A stretch of DNA of 9,556 bases from Candidatus Poribacteria bacterium (GCA_028818995.1 JAPPMR010000667.1:1-9556); one strand, 5' to 3'. Positions 1 to 6,223 are shown, counted from the stretch's first letter. The notes: a model not told the origin generated them from the letters alone. Numbers and translations: made by a program.

Positions 1-1
1 C

Positions 2-832
2 GTCACTACAGCGGTTGAATTTCCCGCGAATGTCTATCCGTGGTGGAGTTTGAAGGAACGCTATGGCGTTCAGACACGCATGGTACCTGAGCGGGACGGT
101 CGCATTCACCTTGAAGATATTATTGAAGCAATTGATGAACGGACACGAGTCGTAACAATTAGCCACGTGGAATTCGCTTCTGGCTACCGGAACGACATCA
201 AAGCAATTGGGGAGATATGTCGAGAACGCGATGTATGGTTTGTAGTGGATGCAATACAAAGCCTCGGTGCGATTGAGGTAGATGTGAAGTCAAGCCACAT
301 TGATATTCTTGCAGCAGATGGTCACAAATGGTTGCTGGCACCAGAGGGTGCAGCGATTTTCTATTGCGCTAAAGACAAACTGGAACGACTTATCAATACC
401 AATGTTGGATGGGCAAGCGTTGTAAATCCTCGCGAATTTCTCGATTATGACCTAACACAGAAACCGGATGCAACACGTTTTGAAGAGGGATCCTACAATA
501 GCATCGGTTTATATGGACTTAAGGCAGCGATTGATCTTTTACTTGAAATAGGTGTTTCTAACATTGAGACACGCATTTTGGAACTGACATCAGGCTTAAT
601 TAAAGGATTAAACGCAAAAGGTTATCGTGTCATCACGCCAAAGTCGGATTCTGAACGTGCCGGGATCGTGGTTTTTGAAAGCGACCACTATACACCTGCT
701 GAACTTTTTACGCTACTTAATGAAAGGAATATAATTACTGCAGAACGCGGGAGCGGAGTCCGAGTCTCACCGCATTTTTACAACACGGAATTAGAAATTG
801 CAGATTTGCTTGAAACTTTACCCGAAAATTAA
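2..832 (+). CDS. Class V aminotransferase-fold PLP enzyme (5' end outside window)
   Basis: The frame is open from the first bases of the window and encodes VTTAVEFPANVYPWW, a conserved stretch of class V aminotransferases. The gene therefore starts upstream, and roughly the N-terminal quarter is missing; the TTG at 50 is an internal codon. The PLP-binding core is visible: an Asp-x-x-Gln pair in VVDAIQSLG (about 245-262), and the Schiff-base lysine in AADGHKW (Lys codon 326-328). The C-terminal ERGSGVRVSPHFYNT carries the Arg that in this fold holds the substrate carboxylate. That C-terminal pattern resembles the isopenicillin N epimerase/kynureninase-like branch. I see no cysteine-desulfurase active-site Cys, so a SufS/NifS role is unlikely. 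Substrate is unknown. It is the first visible member of a four-gene + strand run and ends 79 nt before the lipoprotein start. Confidence 0.88.
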   Translation, partial: VTTAVEFPANVYPWWSLKERYGVQTRMVPERDGRIHLEDIIEAIDERTRVVTISHVEFASGYRNDIKAIGEICRERDVWFVVDAIQSLGAIEVDVKSSHIDILAADGHKWLLAPEGAAIFYCAKDKLERLINTNVGWASVVNPREFLDYDLTQKPDATRFEEGSYNSIGLYGLKAAIDLLLEIGVSNIETRILELTSGLIKGLNAKGYRVITPKSDSERAGIVVFESDHYTPAELFTLLNERNIITAERGSGVRVSPHFYNTELEIADLLETLPEN

Positions 833-911
833 AGGCATTTTCTAAGGTATGACTTTCAATCGGAAATGAAAATTGATGATATATACAGATGAAAAAACTC
901 AAATTCTGAAA

Positions 912-2312
912 ATGAAATGTTGGCACTGGCTTATTTTGACATTTTTGGTATTTTTTGCTGGTTGTACGTTCCCAGGGGGTAAACAGAAGACAAACCGCAT
1001 CCGGTTTACTATTCAAAATACACTCGCAATTGATAGAGAAAACGTTCCAATTGTGATGACTTTAGACCAGTTGCGAAAAGTCAGTCCAGATTTCTCCCTG
1101 AATGCTTATTCTGTGGTTACTGGTAAACAACCGCGAGAGGCAATGATTCCCGCGCAAGCGGATGACTTAAACTATGATGGAGAACGTGACCAATTGGTTT
1201 TTCTCTTGGATCTTGAGCGGGAGCAAACAAAAGAGATCTCAATTCTCTACGACCCTAATGTTAAGGCAACATTTACACTTGATGTAAAAAAGCAGACACG
1301 TGCTGGTATCTTTCCTGAGATGGATGCTGTGGCGGCGGTAGAATCCGATTTGATCGCATATCTGCTGAAGCCAAGCGGTGCTGTAATTGCTTATGGCAAA
1401 AAGCGAGAAGAACTTTTCGGTGTTGATGGAATGTTTCAAAGTGAATTAGAAGACGATGTTCCGTTGTCACCTGAATTTAGGTTCCATTTTGAAAGCAAAA
1501 ACATATCATTGTCCCAAAATCCACAGGCGATAAAAAAAGAAGTTAAAAAACCTGAACAGCGTTGGGTAATCCATGACTTGGAGAATCAGGAAGATTACTT
1601 TGTCCGAAAAACTGAGGAACAACTCAATCTGTTCAAGTCAATTGGGTTGTCCCTAAATACGCTTCTTGATCCAGAAAACACCACAATGGTTATGTTAACA
1701 CCTCTGGATGAATTGATCGGATGTGGCGGATTCGCACTATGGCATAGGGGAGAAAACGAATTGATTCCACTGCCAAGTGATGAGGATTACGTTCGGATTC
1801 TTGCCGATGGAGGTATGCGTTCTGTAGTTCAGCGGATTCTCCCAAGTTGGTACATTGACGGTGAAACATACTATCTTAAGTCAACAACTTTTATTTATGG
1901 CAGTAATCTCTGGATTGAACACCAAATCCAATTAGATAGAGAGTTGCCTGCGGATTATGCTATCGTCGCGGGTATTCCTAAACTGGGGGAAACATTTGGT
2001 GTTGACGAAGACCAAGGTTTGTTATGGAGTTGGGGAACAGACCCTGATGGAACATATCCTCTCGGTATAGCATTAATATATTCTACAACACAGACAAGTA
2101 GCTTGATTGACACAGATGCATCCCGTTTGTCTATTTCCCTAAATCCTGATAGCGAAGGACGAATCAGTTATCGGACATTTGCTATTTGGGAAGGTGGAAT
2201 TAATGGAATAGAAACCCAATCGGAATTTTTGCAACACCTCCAAATTATGATAACAACGATGAAAAATAGACCCAAAATCAAATTTTTACCCTTAGAGGAA
2301 GGCAAAAAGTAG
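912..2312 (+). CDS. DUF4861-like secreted lipoprotein
   Basis: Starting at ATG 912 gives 466 residues, opening with a lipoprotein signal peptide: a short n-region (MKCWHW), a hydrophobic core (LILTFLVFF) and a lipobox-like F-A-G-C, with lipidated Cys18. In-frame starts at 873 (TTG) and 876 (ATG) would add 12-13 polar residues before the signal. I prefer 912 because the n-region is then of normal length, although no start has a strong Shine-Dalgarno site. The mature part is beta-rich. It has features I associate with DUF4861: an N-terminal FTIQNTLAIDRENVPIV strand pair, a central IGCGGFALWHRGE (about 269-281), then AIVAGIPKLGE, LLWSWGTD and PLGIALIY (about 350-390). DUF4861 proteins are often found near polysaccharide or sugar-acid breakdown genes, but no enzymatic activity is established and none is visible here. 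A carbohydrate-related role at the outer membrane is inference. Confidence 0.68.
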   Translation: MKCWHWLILTFLVFFAGCTFPGGKQKTNRIRFTIQNTLAIDRENVPIVMTLDQLRKVSPDFSLNAYSVVTGKQPREAMIPAQADDLNYDGERDQLVFLLDLEREQTKEISILYDPNVKATFTLDVKKQTRAGIFPEMDAVAAVESDLIAYLLKPSGAVIAYGKKREELFGVDGMFQSELEDDVPLSPEFRFHFESKNISLSQNPQAIKKEVKKPEQRWVIHDLENQEDYFVRKTEEQLNLFKSIGLSLNTLLDPENTTMVMLTPLDELIGCGGFALWHRGENELIPLPSDEDYVRILADGGMRSVVQRILPSWYIDGETYYLKSTTFIYGSNLWIEHQIQLDRELPADYAIVAGIPKLGETFGVDEDQGLLWSWGTDPDGTYPLGIALIYSTTQTSSLIDTDASRLSISLNPDSEGRISYRTFAIWEGGINGIETQSEFLQHLQIMITTMKNRPKIKFLPLEEGKK

Positions 2313-2340
2313 AATTACTTTACTTTAAAATGGAGGATTC

Positions 2341-2940
2341 ATGCTTGTCAAGGAAGAATGTTTACAACTCATTGCATCTCAACGAACAGATGAAATCGTC
2401 GTTGCTACGATGGGGATGAGCGTGCCGTGGGCAAAAATATCAACACATCCACTGGATTACGCCTCTGTTGGAAGTGCTATGGGGCATGCTGCGGACTTTG
2501 CCCTCGGTATTGCGCTTGCCAAACCTGACAAAAAGGTTGTTGTGCTTAACGGCGATGGGAGTATGCTGATGTGTTTAGGAACACTTGCAACGATTACGAG
2601 TTTAGCAAAACCGCCTGCGAACTATCTCCTTTTTGTGTGTGATAACGGGACGTATGAGGTAACTGGTAATCAACCCGTTCCACGAAATGCTGACTTTAGT
2701 TGGGTAACAATTGCGGAAGGAACGGGTTTTGAGCAAGTATATGAATTTGATGACATAGATATACTTGAAACCGATCTTCCGAAGATTTGGAATGAACCCG
2801 GTCCTGTTTTTGTAAATCTAAGGATCGCGCAGGCACATGAACCTCCGCCTGATCGGTGGGGTGGTTTTCCATACCCTTATTTGCAGGAATCACTTGCTAC
2901 ATCTACACATAAATTACGAAAAGCACTTGAGGAACAGTAG
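2341..2940 (+). CDS. TPP-dependent enzyme, C-terminal (PP-domain) subunit, sulfopyruvate/phosphonopyruvate decarboxylase beta-like
   Basis: This 199-residue protein is essentially one thiamine pyrophosphate-binding PP domain. The diphosphate/Mg2+ motif is present as LNGDGSML (Gly-Asp-Gly at 71-73), ending in CDNGTYEVTG with Asn102, close to the usual GDG-x(~27)-N spacing. The upstream GSAMGHAADFALGIALAKP segment is typical of decarboxylases of the sulfopyruvate (ComE), phosphonopyruvate and acetolactate synthase-like families. The PYR domain supplying the catalytic Glu is absent, so an alpha subunit from another gene should be needed. None is seen in the window. ATG 2341 is preceded by GGAGGA at 2332-2337. 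The gene lies 28 nt after the lipoprotein gene and 25 nt before the aldo/keto reductase, consistent with co-transcription. The substrate (a 2-oxo acid) cannot be named. Confidence 0.85.
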   Translation: MLVKEECLQLIASQRTDEIVVATMGMSVPWAKISTHPLDYASVGSAMGHAADFALGIALAKPDKKVVVLNGDGSMLMCLGTLATITSLAKPPANYLLFVCDNGTYEVTGNQPVPRNADFSWVTIAEGTGFEQVYEFDDIDILETDLPKIWNEPGPVFVNLRIAQAHEPPPDRWGGFPYPYLQESLATSTHKLRKALEEQ

Positions 2941-2952
2941 AAGCAGCTCTTT

Positions 2953-2958
2953 AAGGAG
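2953..2958 (+). promoter_or_regulatory. Ribosome binding site deciding the aldo/keto reductase start
   Basis: AAGGAG lies 7 nt before ATG 2966, just past the stop of the TPP subunit at 2940. It supports a 298-residue protein rather than the longer open frame that begins inside the preceding gene. Confidence 0.7.
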
Positions 2959-2965
2959 TTTTATT

Positions 2966-3862
2966 ATGGCACAAAAATTGGAGACTCGCCGAATGGGACG
3001 GACTGAGATGCGACCAAATGCATTAGCACTTGGTGCAGCATGGTTGTCCTCAAAACCAGATGAAGAGGTTATTAGTGCAATCAGAAAAGCAATTGGACTC
3101 GGTATCAACTATATTGACACCTACCCTGGACACAGGGAGCATCTTTGGGGAGAAGCACTTTCTGACGGTCTGAGAGAAAAAGTCTACCTACAAGCCAAAG
3201 TTGGGACACATCCTGAACGCAGGAAAGATTTTTCAGCGGATGGCACAAGATGGAGTGTCAACAATAGCCTCAAAGACCTTCGCACAGACTATCTGGATGC
3301 TGTGTTAATCCATGACCCAGAGAACATGGAGAGTGTGTTAGATAAAGGACGCGCGTTGGATACGCTTTTAGAGATGAAAGATGAAGGCTTAATCCGACAC
3401 ATCGGGGCAGGAGTACGTTCTCACGAATTCCACAAACAACTGATTGAAACAGGACATATTGATATTATTCTCACCTTCTTGGATTACACGTTATTATCGC
3501 AATCCGTCGCGCAGACGACTCTACCGTTAGCACGCGAACACGATGTTGGCATTATCCTTGCAAGCCCTTTAGGAATGGGAAGTTTAACAGGGACAGAACC
3601 GAATGTTGAAGATGAGCGTAGGCGGAACCCGGATGCTGAACCCAAGGCATACTCTATGTGGAAATGGTGTCAAGAACGGGATGTAAATATTCGTCACTTA
3701 GCGATGCAGTTTTGCCTTGCTGCACCTATAGACGGGATTGTGATGTTCGGCCCAGCAGACAAAGCTCAGGTGGAAGATGGATATAAAGCGGCTACCGCTG
3801 ACATATCGGAAGAAATTTGGGAAGCGTTTGAGGCAGAATTTGGAATCAAACGTGGAATGTAA
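2966..3862 (+). CDS. Aldo/keto reductase family oxidoreductase
   Basis: The protein has 298 residues from ATG 2966, which has AAGGAG at 2953-2958, 7 nt upstream. The frame is open further upstream into the previous gene, but that extension is rejected. The order of motifs fits a TIM-barrel NAD(P)H-dependent aldo/keto reductase: MGRTEMRPNALALGAAW at the N-terminus, INYIDTYPG with Asp51, QAKVG with Lys78, and DAVLIHDPEN with His116. These match the Asp-Tyr-Lys-His catalytic set, except that the only tyrosine near the right place is Tyr53, two residues after the Asp. The canonical site is about five residues after it, in a D-T-x-x-x-Y-G pattern. The C-terminal IDGIVMFGPADKAQVED resembles the cofactor-binding GxxxxxQ/L-x-E segment. 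Similar proteins include sugar (L-fucose/D-threo-aldose type) dehydrogenases. The substrate is unknown. It is the last gene of the four-gene run. Confidence 0.87.
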   Translation: MAQKLETRRMGRTEMRPNALALGAAWLSSKPDEEVISAIRKAIGLGINYIDTYPGHREHLWGEALSDGLREKVYLQAKVGTHPERRKDFSADGTRWSVNNSLKDLRTDYLDAVLIHDPENMESVLDKGRALDTLLEMKDEGLIRHIGAGVRSHEFHKQLIETGHIDIILTFLDYTLLSQSVAQTTLPLAREHDVGIILASPLGMGSLTGTEPNVEDERRRNPDAEPKAYSMWKWCQERDVNIRHLAMQFCLAAPIDGIVMFGPADKAQVEDGYKAATADISEEIWEAFEAEFGIKRGM

Positions 3863-3926
3863 ACCAAGTGCATTATTAAAATCAAATTCCTAACAGAGTT
3901 CTTAATTAGTTTTTTGCAATCTCGTC

Positions 3927-3955
3927 TTGACAAATGTAGACAACGCAATTATACT
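3927..3955 (+). promoter_or_regulatory. Sigma-70 type promoter for the coiled-coil/PIN gene pair
   Basis: TTGACA (3927-3932), a 17-nt spacer and TATACT (3950-3955) make a near-consensus promoter about 41 nt before the start at 3997. An AT-rich stretch with a run of six T (about 3901-3915) precedes the -35 box and could act as an UP element. Short CAAC (3941-3944) and GTTG (3956-3959) arms flank the -10 box, a possible but weak operator of the kind expected for an autoregulated antitoxin. Confidence 0.75.
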
Positions 3956-3996
3956 GTTGGATGCCCCACTCAGAAGCAAAAGGAGAATTGTGAACA

Positions 3997-4323
3997 ATGG
4001 CAGAAACAGTTGAAACGCTCGCTGAACGGTTAGGTAAAGTAGAAAAGACGTTAACAGAGGTGAAATGCCAACTGTCTTTGCTTCTTGAAGAAATGGCACC
4101 CCATTGGCAGAAAGCAGATGAGAAGAACGTAGAAGTTGGCAAACCAGTTTATGCGGATAAGCGAGAGGCAGCAAGAATTCTGCGCCCATTTTTTGAACGG
4201 CACGGAATTATTGGTCTTGACCCAATATCGATTGAAGAACTCCACAAAAGTATGGAGGGTAATGGCATCCGTGCCGAGGAAAACGAATTTAGCCGAGTGA
4301 TCATTGAAGAACGGGAAAAATAA
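3997..4323 (+). CDS. Putative antitoxin with N-terminal coiled coil, partner of the PIN protein
   Basis: This is a 108-residue, highly charged protein; ATG 3997 has AGGAGA at 3981-3986, 10 nt upstream. Residues 5-33 form a regular heptad pattern (V5, L8, L12, V15, L19, V22, L26, L29), strongly indicating a parallel or antiparallel coiled coil used for oligomerisation. A polar linker follows (about 35-52), then a C-terminal region with ARILRPFFERHGI, ISIEELHKSM and EENEFSRVIIEERE. I cannot assign a named DNA-binding fold (no clear AbrB, RHH or HTH). The role as antitoxin is inferred from size, charge, the dedicated promoter and a 2-nt gap to a PIN-domain gene, the standard antitoxin-first VapBC-like layout. 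In that model its C-terminus would bind and block the PIN active site. Confidence 0.68.
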   Translation: MAETVETLAERLGKVEKTLTEVKCQLSLLLEEMAPHWQKADEKNVEVGKPVYADKREAARILRPFFERHGIIGLDPISIEELHKSMEGNGIRAEENEFSRVIIEEREK

Positions 4324-4325
4324 GT

Positions 4326-4823
4326 GTGTATTATTTCTACTACGATGCCAGCGCGCTTGTCAAGCGGTACCTCCTTGAAATCGGTAGTAACAAAGTTAAT
4401 TTCCTTTTTGCTAATACTTCTCTCGGATATTTCAGGTGTTTGGCTATCGGTGCAGCAGAGGTCTTATCAATTTGTGTTCGCAAAAGGAATGACAAGCGAA
4501 TTACACAGTATGACTTTAATCATGCGGTGGCCAATCTAAACCTTGAAATAATTGATGCAACTTCAGATTTCAAAACAATTTCAATACCAAATTCCCTCAT
4601 TTGGGCATCACTAAATTTGATAGATAAGCATTCAATCAACAGCGTTGATGCGATGGTGTTACGCTCAGCGTTAGATGTCGCAATAGAACTTCATAACACC
4701 TCTGGTGATAAGTTAGTTCTGGTCGCATCCGATCAACGGCTGCTGAGAGCAGCGCGCGATGAAGGTTTATTAGTTTTCAATCCAGAGACTGACCCTGAAC
4801 AAGTGTTGAGAAAGTGGGTCTAA
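4326..4823 (+). CDS. PIN-domain ribonuclease, VapC-like toxin
   Basis: The protein has 165 residues and begins at GTG 4326, two nucleotides after the partner's stop. That start places the PIN signature at the very N-terminus (YYFYYDASALVKRY), as in VapC toxins. All four acidic residues expected to bind metal are seen: Asp7, Glu45 (AAEVLS), Asp108 (NSVDAMVLRSA) and Asp136 (VASDQRLLRAA). Family members are Mg2+/Mn2+-dependent endoribonucleases, often cutting tRNA or rRNA. The RNA target here cannot be predicted. The intact active site suggests a functional enzyme. It is somewhat longer than many VapC proteins (about 130-140 residues), with the extra length mainly between Glu45 and Asp108 and at the C-terminus. 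It converges with trpA, leaving 63 nt in which I see no clear terminator. Confidence 0.85.
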   Translation: MYYFYYDASALVKRYLLEIGSNKVNFLFANTSLGYFRCLAIGAAEVLSICVRKRNDKRITQYDFNHAVANLNLEIIDATSDFKTISIPNSLIWASLNLIDKHSINSVDAMVLRSALDVAIELHNTSGDKLVLVASDQRLLRAARDEGLLVFNPETDPEQVLRKWV

Positions 4824-4886
4824 TCATAATTAAGCCGAATTTTCTACTCGAAAAAGCTGACAAGTTACACCTAAAACGATCTGAGT

Positions 4887-5696
4887 TTAAAAATCAACTG
4901 TTTTTGTTCCAGCCGCTAAATCTGACGCAAACTGTTTCACCTCAGTAAGCAATTTTGCTTCGTCATCCATATTCTTTTCAGCGACATTGATAATAGCACT
5001 TGCCACAATAGCACCATCAGCAACATGGGCAACTTGCGTTGCCTGCTCAGGCGTTGATATACCGAAACCGACACAAATCGGTTTGTCTGTGTGCTTGCGT
5101 AGTTCTGCTATCATAGGTGCAACCTCATCCGACAAAGTTGCCCTTGCTCCAGTTACTCCTGTTACCGAGACGCAATAGATAAATCCTGTGCTGACCGATG
5201 CAATCAATTGCATTCGTTCTGGTGGACTTGTCGGTGCGACGAGAAAAATAGTCGCAAGATTGTATTGTAATGCAATTTTCAGAAGTGAATCCGCCTGCTC
5301 AGGCGGCAAATCCGGAATGATGACGCCATCAATACCAGCAGCTTGCGCAGCCTTGCAAAATGACTCCTCGCCCATCCGAAAGATTGGGTTATAGTAACTC
5401 ATCAAAGCGATGGGGATTTCTGTCTGTTGTCGGAGATTTTTCACAATCTCAAGAATTTGTTGGAGAGAGATGCGGTGTTTGAGTGCCCGTTCGCTGGCAC
5501 GTTGGATAGTCGGCCCGTCTGCTATCGGGTCGGAGAAGGGGACACCGAACTCTATGATGTCAGCACCAGCTTCTTCAAGGGTAAGAAAAAGTTTAGGGGT
5601 AAGTTCTGGGTTTGGGTCTCCAGCACAGACATACGGCATAAATGCGCTGGTACCTTGCTGTTTGAGTTCCTGAAATTTCTTTTCAATTCGATTCAT
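4887..5696 (-). CDS. trpA: Tryptophan synthase alpha chain
   Basis: TrpA cleaves indole-3-glycerol phosphate to indole and glyceraldehyde 3-phosphate, and channels indole to TrpB in an alpha2beta2 complex in the cytoplasm. Starting at ATG 5696 gives 269 residues, the normal family length, and puts the catalytic acids at Glu49 (ADIIEFG) and Asp60 (PIADGP), the same numbers as in the well-studied E. coli enzyme. SYYNPI, IIPDLPPEQ, FIYCVSVTGVTG (with the conserved Tyr), and the phosphate-loop segments VGFGIST and DGAIVASAI follow in order. A longer frame to a TTG at 5738 is rejected because that codon overlaps the promoter's -10 box. No strong Shine-Dalgarno site precedes the ATG. No trpB or other trp gene is adjacent, so the gene appears monocistronic. 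Confidence 0.97.
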   Translation of the reverse strand: MNRIEKKFQELKQQGTSAFMPYVCAGDPNPELTPKLFLTLEEAGADIIEFGVPFSDPIADGPTIQRASERALKHRISLQQILEIVKNLRQQTEIPIALMSYYNPIFRMGEESFCKAAQAAGIDGVIIPDLPPEQADSLLKIALQYNLATIFLVAPTSPPERMQLIASVSTGFIYCVSVTGVTGARATLSDEVAPMIAELRKHTDKPICVGFGISTPEQATQVAHVADGAIVASAIINVAEKNMDDEAKLLTEVKQFASDLAAGTKTVDF

Positions 5697-5737
5697 AAAT
5701 ATTATGCTTTTCGGTTTTCTGTAAATTGGTTTCTTCA

Positions 5738-5766
5738 ATTATATCTTGTATGGATTGAATTGTCAA
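5738..5766 (-). promoter_or_regulatory. Perfect-consensus sigma-70 promoter of trpA
   Basis: On the minus strand, TTGACA (5766-5761), a spacer of exactly 17 nt and TATAAT (5743-5738) match consensus at every position. Transcription should start near 5731, giving a leader of about 35 nt before ATG 5696. That leader is too short for a classic trp attenuator with a leader peptide, and none is visible. Confidence 0.85.
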
Positions 5767-5894
5767 GGGAGGTTTTTGGGTAATATGTGGGTGTGTGAAA
5801 AATTTGGGTTGAATGTTCAAATTATACACAACAATGTTCACTTTGTAGTCATATCTTCCTGCTATTGTTGGCAGAATTTGCGATGGTTCTAAGC

Positions 5895-5910
5895 TGCAGA
5901 TGTTTCTGCA
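5895..5910. repeat. Small inverted repeat (hairpin 1)
   Basis: TGCAGA (5895-5900) and TCTGCA (5905-5910) form a perfect 6-bp stem with a 4-nt loop. Confidence 0.5.
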
Positions 5911-5927
5911 ATTGGCATCGTATTTGC

Positions 5928-5943
5928 TACTATTTTGATAGTA
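5928..5943. repeat. Small inverted repeat (hairpin 2)
   Basis: TACTAT (5928-5933) and ATAGTA (5938-5943) form a perfect 6-bp stem with a 4-nt loop, 17 nt after hairpin 1. Confidence 0.45.
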
Positions 5944-5947
5944 AGAT

Positions 5948-5979
5948 AATCAGTAATGAAATTACTGATTCTTTTCTTC
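5948..5979 (+). terminator. Terminator-like hairpin with T-rich tail, no gene upstream
   Basis: AATCAGTAAT (5948-5957) and ATTACTGATT (5961-5970) make a perfect 10-bp stem with a GAA loop, followed on the + strand by CTTTTCTT. The form fits a weak intrinsic terminator, although the stem is AT-rich and the T run is broken. No + strand gene precedes it back to the trpA promoter, so it would end an unidentified transcript, or it is simply a palindrome. Confidence 0.4.
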
Positions 5980-6030
5980 AAACAGGGTGTCTAATATTTA
6001 TCACAACAGCTAAATTTATGAAACGTCTAT

Positions 6031-6083
6031 CGCACCTTCTATTGTAGTTCAGGCACAGAGCTTATCCCTACAATAAAGGTGTG
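6031..6083. repeat. Long imperfect stem-loop, possible dispersed palindromic element
   Basis: Arms 6031-6047 and 6068-6083 pair over 16 positions (15 Watson-Crick, one G-U) with a single bulged C at 6039, enclosing a 20-nt loop. No T run follows, so it is not a standard terminator. The inner TTGTAG...CTACAA ends resemble short intergenic palindromes (REP/MITE-like) that recur in many genomes; whether this one recurs cannot be told from one window. Confidence 0.6.
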
Positions 6084-6126
6084 CGGGTTCGCTAAAAACT
6101 TTACACATCTGTAATATGCAACTTCC

Positions 6127-6155
6127 TTGAAATTAGCAACAATATCTGATATAAT
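6127..6155 (+). promoter_or_regulatory. Sigma-70 type promoter of the twin-VWA gene
   Basis: TTGAAA (6127-6132), a 17-nt spacer and TATAAT (6150-6155) lie about 70 nt before ATG 6224. The predicted start near 6162 gives a leader of about 60 nt. Confidence 0.75.
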
Positions 6156-6166
6156 GATAATATCAG
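6143..6166. promoter_or_regulatory. Overlapping dyads across the -10 box, candidate operator
   Basis: CTGATAT (6146-6152) and ATATCAG (6160-6166) form a perfect 7-bp inverted repeat with a 7-nt gap covering the -10 hexamer and the probable start site. A second dyad, ATATC-T-GATAT, overlaps its left half (6142-6152). A repressor bound here would block RNA polymerase. The sequence is AT-rich, so chance is not excluded. Confidence 0.35.
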
Positions 6167-6223
6167 TTTCCCAACGATCAAAGAAAAGCAGTCAACGGAG
6201 TAGAAAACTCAGGAGACAACATC

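Larger units (their letters stand above)
5767..6126. other. Gene-free intergenic region with several secondary-structure elements
   Basis: No convincing gene lies here; a 60-codon frame starting at TTG 5865 has no ribosome binding site and crosses the hairpins. The region holds two 8-bp direct repeats (5812-5819, 5833-5840), three small perfect hairpins in tandem (5895-5910, 5928-5943, 5948-5970) and a long stem-loop (6031-6083). It separates the divergent trpA and VWA promoters. Confidence 0.6.

Noticed and set aside
889..914. Short ATG-AAA-AAA-CTC frame just before the lipoprotein start, suggesting a frameshifted signal peptide
   Set aside because: It stops after six codons, and the frame from ATG 912 already gives a complete n-region, hydrophobic core and lipobox.
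2837..2965. N-terminal extension of the aldo/keto reductase by 43 codons
   Set aside because: It overlaps the end of the TPP subunit gene, has no family similarity, and ATG 2966 has a good Shine-Dalgarno site directly upstream.
3863..3920. Possible terminator after the aldo/keto reductase (six-T run near 3910-3915)
   Set aside because: The arms before the T run (CTAA...TTAG) are only about 4-5 bp with a large loop; too weak to call, and the T run may instead be an UP element of the next promoter.
5427..5783. 118-codon + strand frame opposite trpA
   Set aside because: It lies almost wholly over the strongly supported trpA and its promoter and has no recognisable motif.
5760..5786. Possible + strand promoter TTGTCA-15-TAATAT overlapping the trpA -35 box
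   Set aside because: The 15-nt spacer is short and no gene follows; kept only as a remote source of a transcript ending at the 5948-5970 hairpin.
5865..6047. 60-codon + strand frame in the intergenic region
   Set aside because: TTG start, no ribosome binding site, Cys-rich atypical composition, and it runs across several hairpins; no family resemblance seen.
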